Shown: positions 32,583 to 34,452 of the stretch, piece by piece
Layout of the letters: every line of letters begins with the position of its first letter
Numbering within the stretch: position 1 is the stretch's first letter
Source of the DNA: JARLFX01 sp036404255
GTDB taxonomy: Bacteria; Acidobacteriota; Terriglobia; Terriglobales; Acidobacteriaceae
Length of the DNA: 34,452 bases
NCBI GenBank assembly: GCA_036404255.1
Contig: DASWOP010000215.1
Location: forward strand, 1 to 34,452
Direction of reading: 5' to 3'
Made by a program: the position numbers and the translations under genes
The notes under the pieces: model-generated
Told to the model about the DNA's origin: nothing
Seen by the model: the letters and a program-made list of their open reading frames with translations, nothing else
Databases searched by the model: none

Positions 32583-33257
32583 TTACTCCGCGGCCAGAAC
32601 TGTCTCAAACATTAACAGGCAGACGACGGTAAAGATAATGCAGTATCCGGCCAGCAGCTTGATCCACAGAACCGGGTCCGGATCGCCGACCAAAATGCCG
32701 GTTGTGGCCTGCACCATAGAGAGCAGAGCCGGAATAGAGATAGGAAAGAGGATCAGCGGGAGCATCAGTTCGCGGTTGCGCGTGCGCAGGCCGAGGGCGG
32801 CAAAGAACGTGCCGTTCATGACCAGCGCCCAGGTGCCCAGCGGCAACACAAGCAGCAGCAGCCAGCCCTGTCCTAGCGCATGCAGGTTGTAGAAGACGAT
32901 AAAGAGCGGCGCCAGGATGATCTGGATCACGGTGACGAAGAGGAAATTGGCCAGCGTCTTGCCCAGCAGCAGTGCAGAGGCGGGTGCGGGCGACAGGCGC
33001 TGCGCATCCAGGCCCTGATTGCGCAGTTCGCGGGTCCAGGTTTGATTCAGCGCTGTGGTGGAGGCAAACAGCAGGGCCACCCACAGAATGCCGCCGGCAA
33101 TCTGCCGGGAGACGGCGGCTGTCGGATCAAACGCGAAGCTGAAGAGCACTACTACCAGCAGCGAGAAGAAGAGCATGCCGTTGATGGCGTCACGCGAGCG
33201 CCACTCCAGCCGAAGGTCCTTCATCAGGTGATGCAGTACAAAGCGTGCGTAGGTCAT
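32583..33257 (-). CDS. ccmB: Heme exporter permease CcmB
   Basis: A 224-residue membrane protein of the CcmB family: N-terminal LHHLMKDLRLEWRSRDAING, six TM helices, and the segment ALNQTWTRELRNQGLDAQRL typical of the first cytoplasmic/periplasmic loop. With CcmA it forms the ABC transporter that drives release of heme-CcmE. ATG 33257 overlaps the ybaK stop by four bases (ATGA). The gene appears full length. Confidence 0.93.
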   Translation of the reverse strand: MTYARFVLHHLMKDLRLEWRSRDAINGMLFFSLLVVVLFSFAFDPTAAVSRQIAGGILWVALLFASTTALNQTWTRELRNQGLDAQRLSPAPASALLLGKTLANFLFVTVIQIILAPLFIVFYNLHALGQGWLLLLVLPLGTWALVMNGTFFAALGLRTRNRELMLPLILFPISIPALLSMVQATTGILVGDPDPVLWIKLLAGYCIIFTVVCLLMFETVLAAE

Positions 33258-33751
33258 GCATGCACCCCGGGCGCCTTGGAGATGTCCACAAGTGTGGCTT
33301 CGGTAGCACGAAGATAATCGGCAGGCGCGAGCAGAAGTTGCAGGCCTCGCTGCCCGGCGGAGACAGAGATGGTGTCAAAGAGCTGGATGGTTTCATCCAC
33401 GAATGCCGGAAACGGCTTGCGGGCGCCCAGCACGGTGACTCCACCGCGGATATAGCCCGTCAGCGGCTCAACCTCTTTCAGGGAGGCAAGCTCAATCTTC
33501 TTTTCATCTGCTGCTGCAGCCAGTTTTTTCAGGTCCAGTTCGGCATCCCCTGCAACCACGCCAAAATAGTGCTCGCCGCTGTGCGCTTTGGTCAGCAGGG
33601 TCTTGAAGACCTGTTCAATAGGCATATTGATTTTTTTTGCCACGGTGATGGCGGTTAGATCTTCGGGATCCACGGTGTATTCGCGCAGCTCGTAATGGAT
33701 GCCAAGAGCGTCGAGGATGCGGGCTGCATTGGTCTTACCCGAGTGCTTCAT
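33254..33751 (-). CDS. ybaK: YbaK/EbsC-type Cys-tRNA(Pro) deacylase
   Basis: About 165 residues from MKHSGKTNAARILDALGIHY (ATG 33751, overlapping the ccmA stop by ATGA); an upstream extension of the frame to 33922 is a shadow of ccmA. Family features are the N-terminal helix with NAARILD, YELREYTVDPEDLTAITVAK, KKINMPIEQVFKTLL with the conserved Lys, VVAGDAELDLKKLA, and the closing GYIRGGVTVLGARKPFPAFV. The enzyme hydrolyses Cys-tRNA(Pro) misacylated by prolyl-tRNA synthetase. It is unusual to find it between ccmA and ccmB with overlapping starts and stops, implying co-expression with cytochrome c maturation. Confidence 0.92.
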   Translation of the reverse strand: MKHSGKTNAARILDALGIHYELREYTVDPEDLTAITVAKKINMPIEQVFKTLLTKAHSGEHYFGVVAGDAELDLKKLAAAADEKKIELASLKEVEPLTGYIRGGVTVLGARKPFPAFVDETIQLFDTISVSAGQRGLQLLLAPADYLRATEATLVDISKAPGVHA

Positions 33752-34452
33752 GCGAGCGTCTCCGCTCTGGAAACCCTGGGGGGCTTGCTCTCTACGGAGA
33801 GAATCTGCCCGGCTCGCATGGTTACGATGGTGTCTGCCAGTGACTCTGCCAGCTGCGGCTGGTGAGTGGTCAGCACAATCGTCCGCGGGGTGGTTTGCTT
33901 CTGCGCCGCACGCAATGGCCAAGTGCGGAACTCGGCCAGCAGGGAGACCATCTGAGCGGCGCCGGCGATGTCGAGGTTGGAGAAGGGTTCGTCGAGCAGT
34001 AGCAGTTCGGGATCGGTCAACATGGCGCGCGCCATGGAAGCGCGTTGGCGCATGCCCTGCGAATAGTCACCCACTGGCCGCGCAAGATTCGGATCCAGTC
34101 CAACGGCAGTAAGTACGGTAGCTGCGCTGCCACCGCTGTTGCAGCGTTTGCAGGCGTCAGGGAAGTAGAGGCTTTCGAAGTAACGCAGGTTTTCCAGCGC
34201 GGTTAGCTCGTCGTAGAGCATGGAGGAGTGGCTCATGTAGCCAATGCGGCTGCGGCTGTCCTCAGGCGACTCGCCCAAGACGACGACTTTGCCCAGGGTT
34301 GGACGGATAAGACCTGCGAGCATACGCAGCAGGGTGGATTTTCCCGCACCATTCTCGCCCAGCACCATGATGCATTCACCCGCGCACAGGCTGACGGAGA
34401 CATTTCGCAGTGCAGCGAAGCTTCCGTAGAGCTTGGAGACGCTGGTAAGAGT
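33748..34452 (-). CDS. ccmA: Heme exporter ATP-binding protein CcmA (5' end outside window)
   Basis: The frame runs in from the right edge, giving at least 235 residues, and ends at TGA 33748-33750. ABC ATPase motifs are complete: Walker A GENGAGKST, Q-loop region IGYMSHSSMLYDELTA, signature DYSQGMRQRASMARAM, Walker B LLLLDEPFSNLD and switch His in VLTTHQPQLAE. A short insertion with DACKRCNSGG lies before the signature. CcmA powers the CcmBC(D) complex. It overlaps ybaK by four bases. Only the first few residues are missing, judging by the position of TLTSVSKLYGSFAALRNVS at the edge. Confidence 0.92.
   Translation of the reverse strand, partial: TLTSVSKLYGSFAALRNVSVSLCAGECIMVLGENGAGKSTLLRMLAGLIRPTLGKVVVLGESPEDSRSRIGYMSHSSMLYDELTALENLRYFESLYFPDACKRCNSGGSAATVLTAVGLDPNLARPVGDYSQGMRQRASMARAMLTDPELLLLDEPFSNLDIAGAAQMVSLLAEFRTWPLRAAQKQTTPRTIVLTTHQPQLAESLADTIVTMRAGQILSVESKPPRVSRAETLA

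Noticed and set aside
1..34452. CRISPR array, rRNA or toxin-antitoxin pair
   Set aside because: No regularly spaced repeats with unique spacers, no rRNA signatures and no convincing small toxin-antitoxin gene pair were seen.

Overview
The window looks like a roughly 55-60% GC Gram-negative chromosome, most like an Acidobacteriota member (Terriglobia/Acidobacteriaceae style). That placement is an inference from the character of the proteins (RND clade, cytochrome c maturation operon, secreted hypotheticals) and was not checked by any search. It reads as three blocks: a short left chromosomal flank, a probable 27-kb integrated mobilizable element inserted at the 3' end of a tRNA-Ser gene, and a right chromosomal flank of housekeeping genes.

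Left flank (1-1025): the C-terminal end of an alkaline-phosphatase-superfamily enzyme, a frameshifted tyrosine-recombinase remnant, and tRNA-Ser(CGA).

Element (about 1006-28215): a P4-type tyrosine integrase lies directly downstream of the tRNA. The 3' end of the tRNA (GAATCCCTCACTC..GCCAT) is repeated, with a 3-base deletion, at 28198-28215. GTGGTAAC boxes sit inside both ends with the same 12-bp period. Next come an iteron-like/oriT-like non-coding stretch and a mobC-relaxase pair. No coupling protein or type IV secretion genes are visible, so it resembles an integrative mobilizable element rather than a self-transmissible ICE. The cargo is mostly envelope and redox functions. Efflux system 1 is adaptor-RND-TolC plus a frameshifted secreted protein, with a small two-TM protein and a DUF202 protein upstream. 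A NifX-like protein with a Cys-rich tail is divergent from a PadR regulator with a Cys-rich head, which is followed by a hotdog thioesterase. A long minus-strand train follows, read from 26550 down to 15804: ECF sigma factor fused to a zinc-finger domain, TolC, adaptor, RND permease (efflux system 2), YgaP-like TM protein, methyltransferase, LysR regulator, YeiH-type sulfur-oxyanion exporter, rhodanese, TlpA thioredoxin. Two small plus-strand membrane-anchored proteins of unknown function close the cargo.

Right flank (28216-34452): a strong bidirectional hairpin that may be the original tRNA-Ser terminator, then queG and a YihY/BrkB membrane protein on the plus strand. Convergent to them is a tightly overlapping minus-strand operon: ccmA (running off the window), ybaK, ccmB, ccmC, ccmD and a YVTN beta-propeller lipoprotein.

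A working hypothesis is that the element delivers a thiol/metal or sulfur-stress package: two tripartite pumps, a sulfite/sulfur exporter, sulfur-transfer and thiol-redox proteins in the periplasm, and Cys-rich regulators that could sense metal or redox state. The substrate cannot be read from the sequence.
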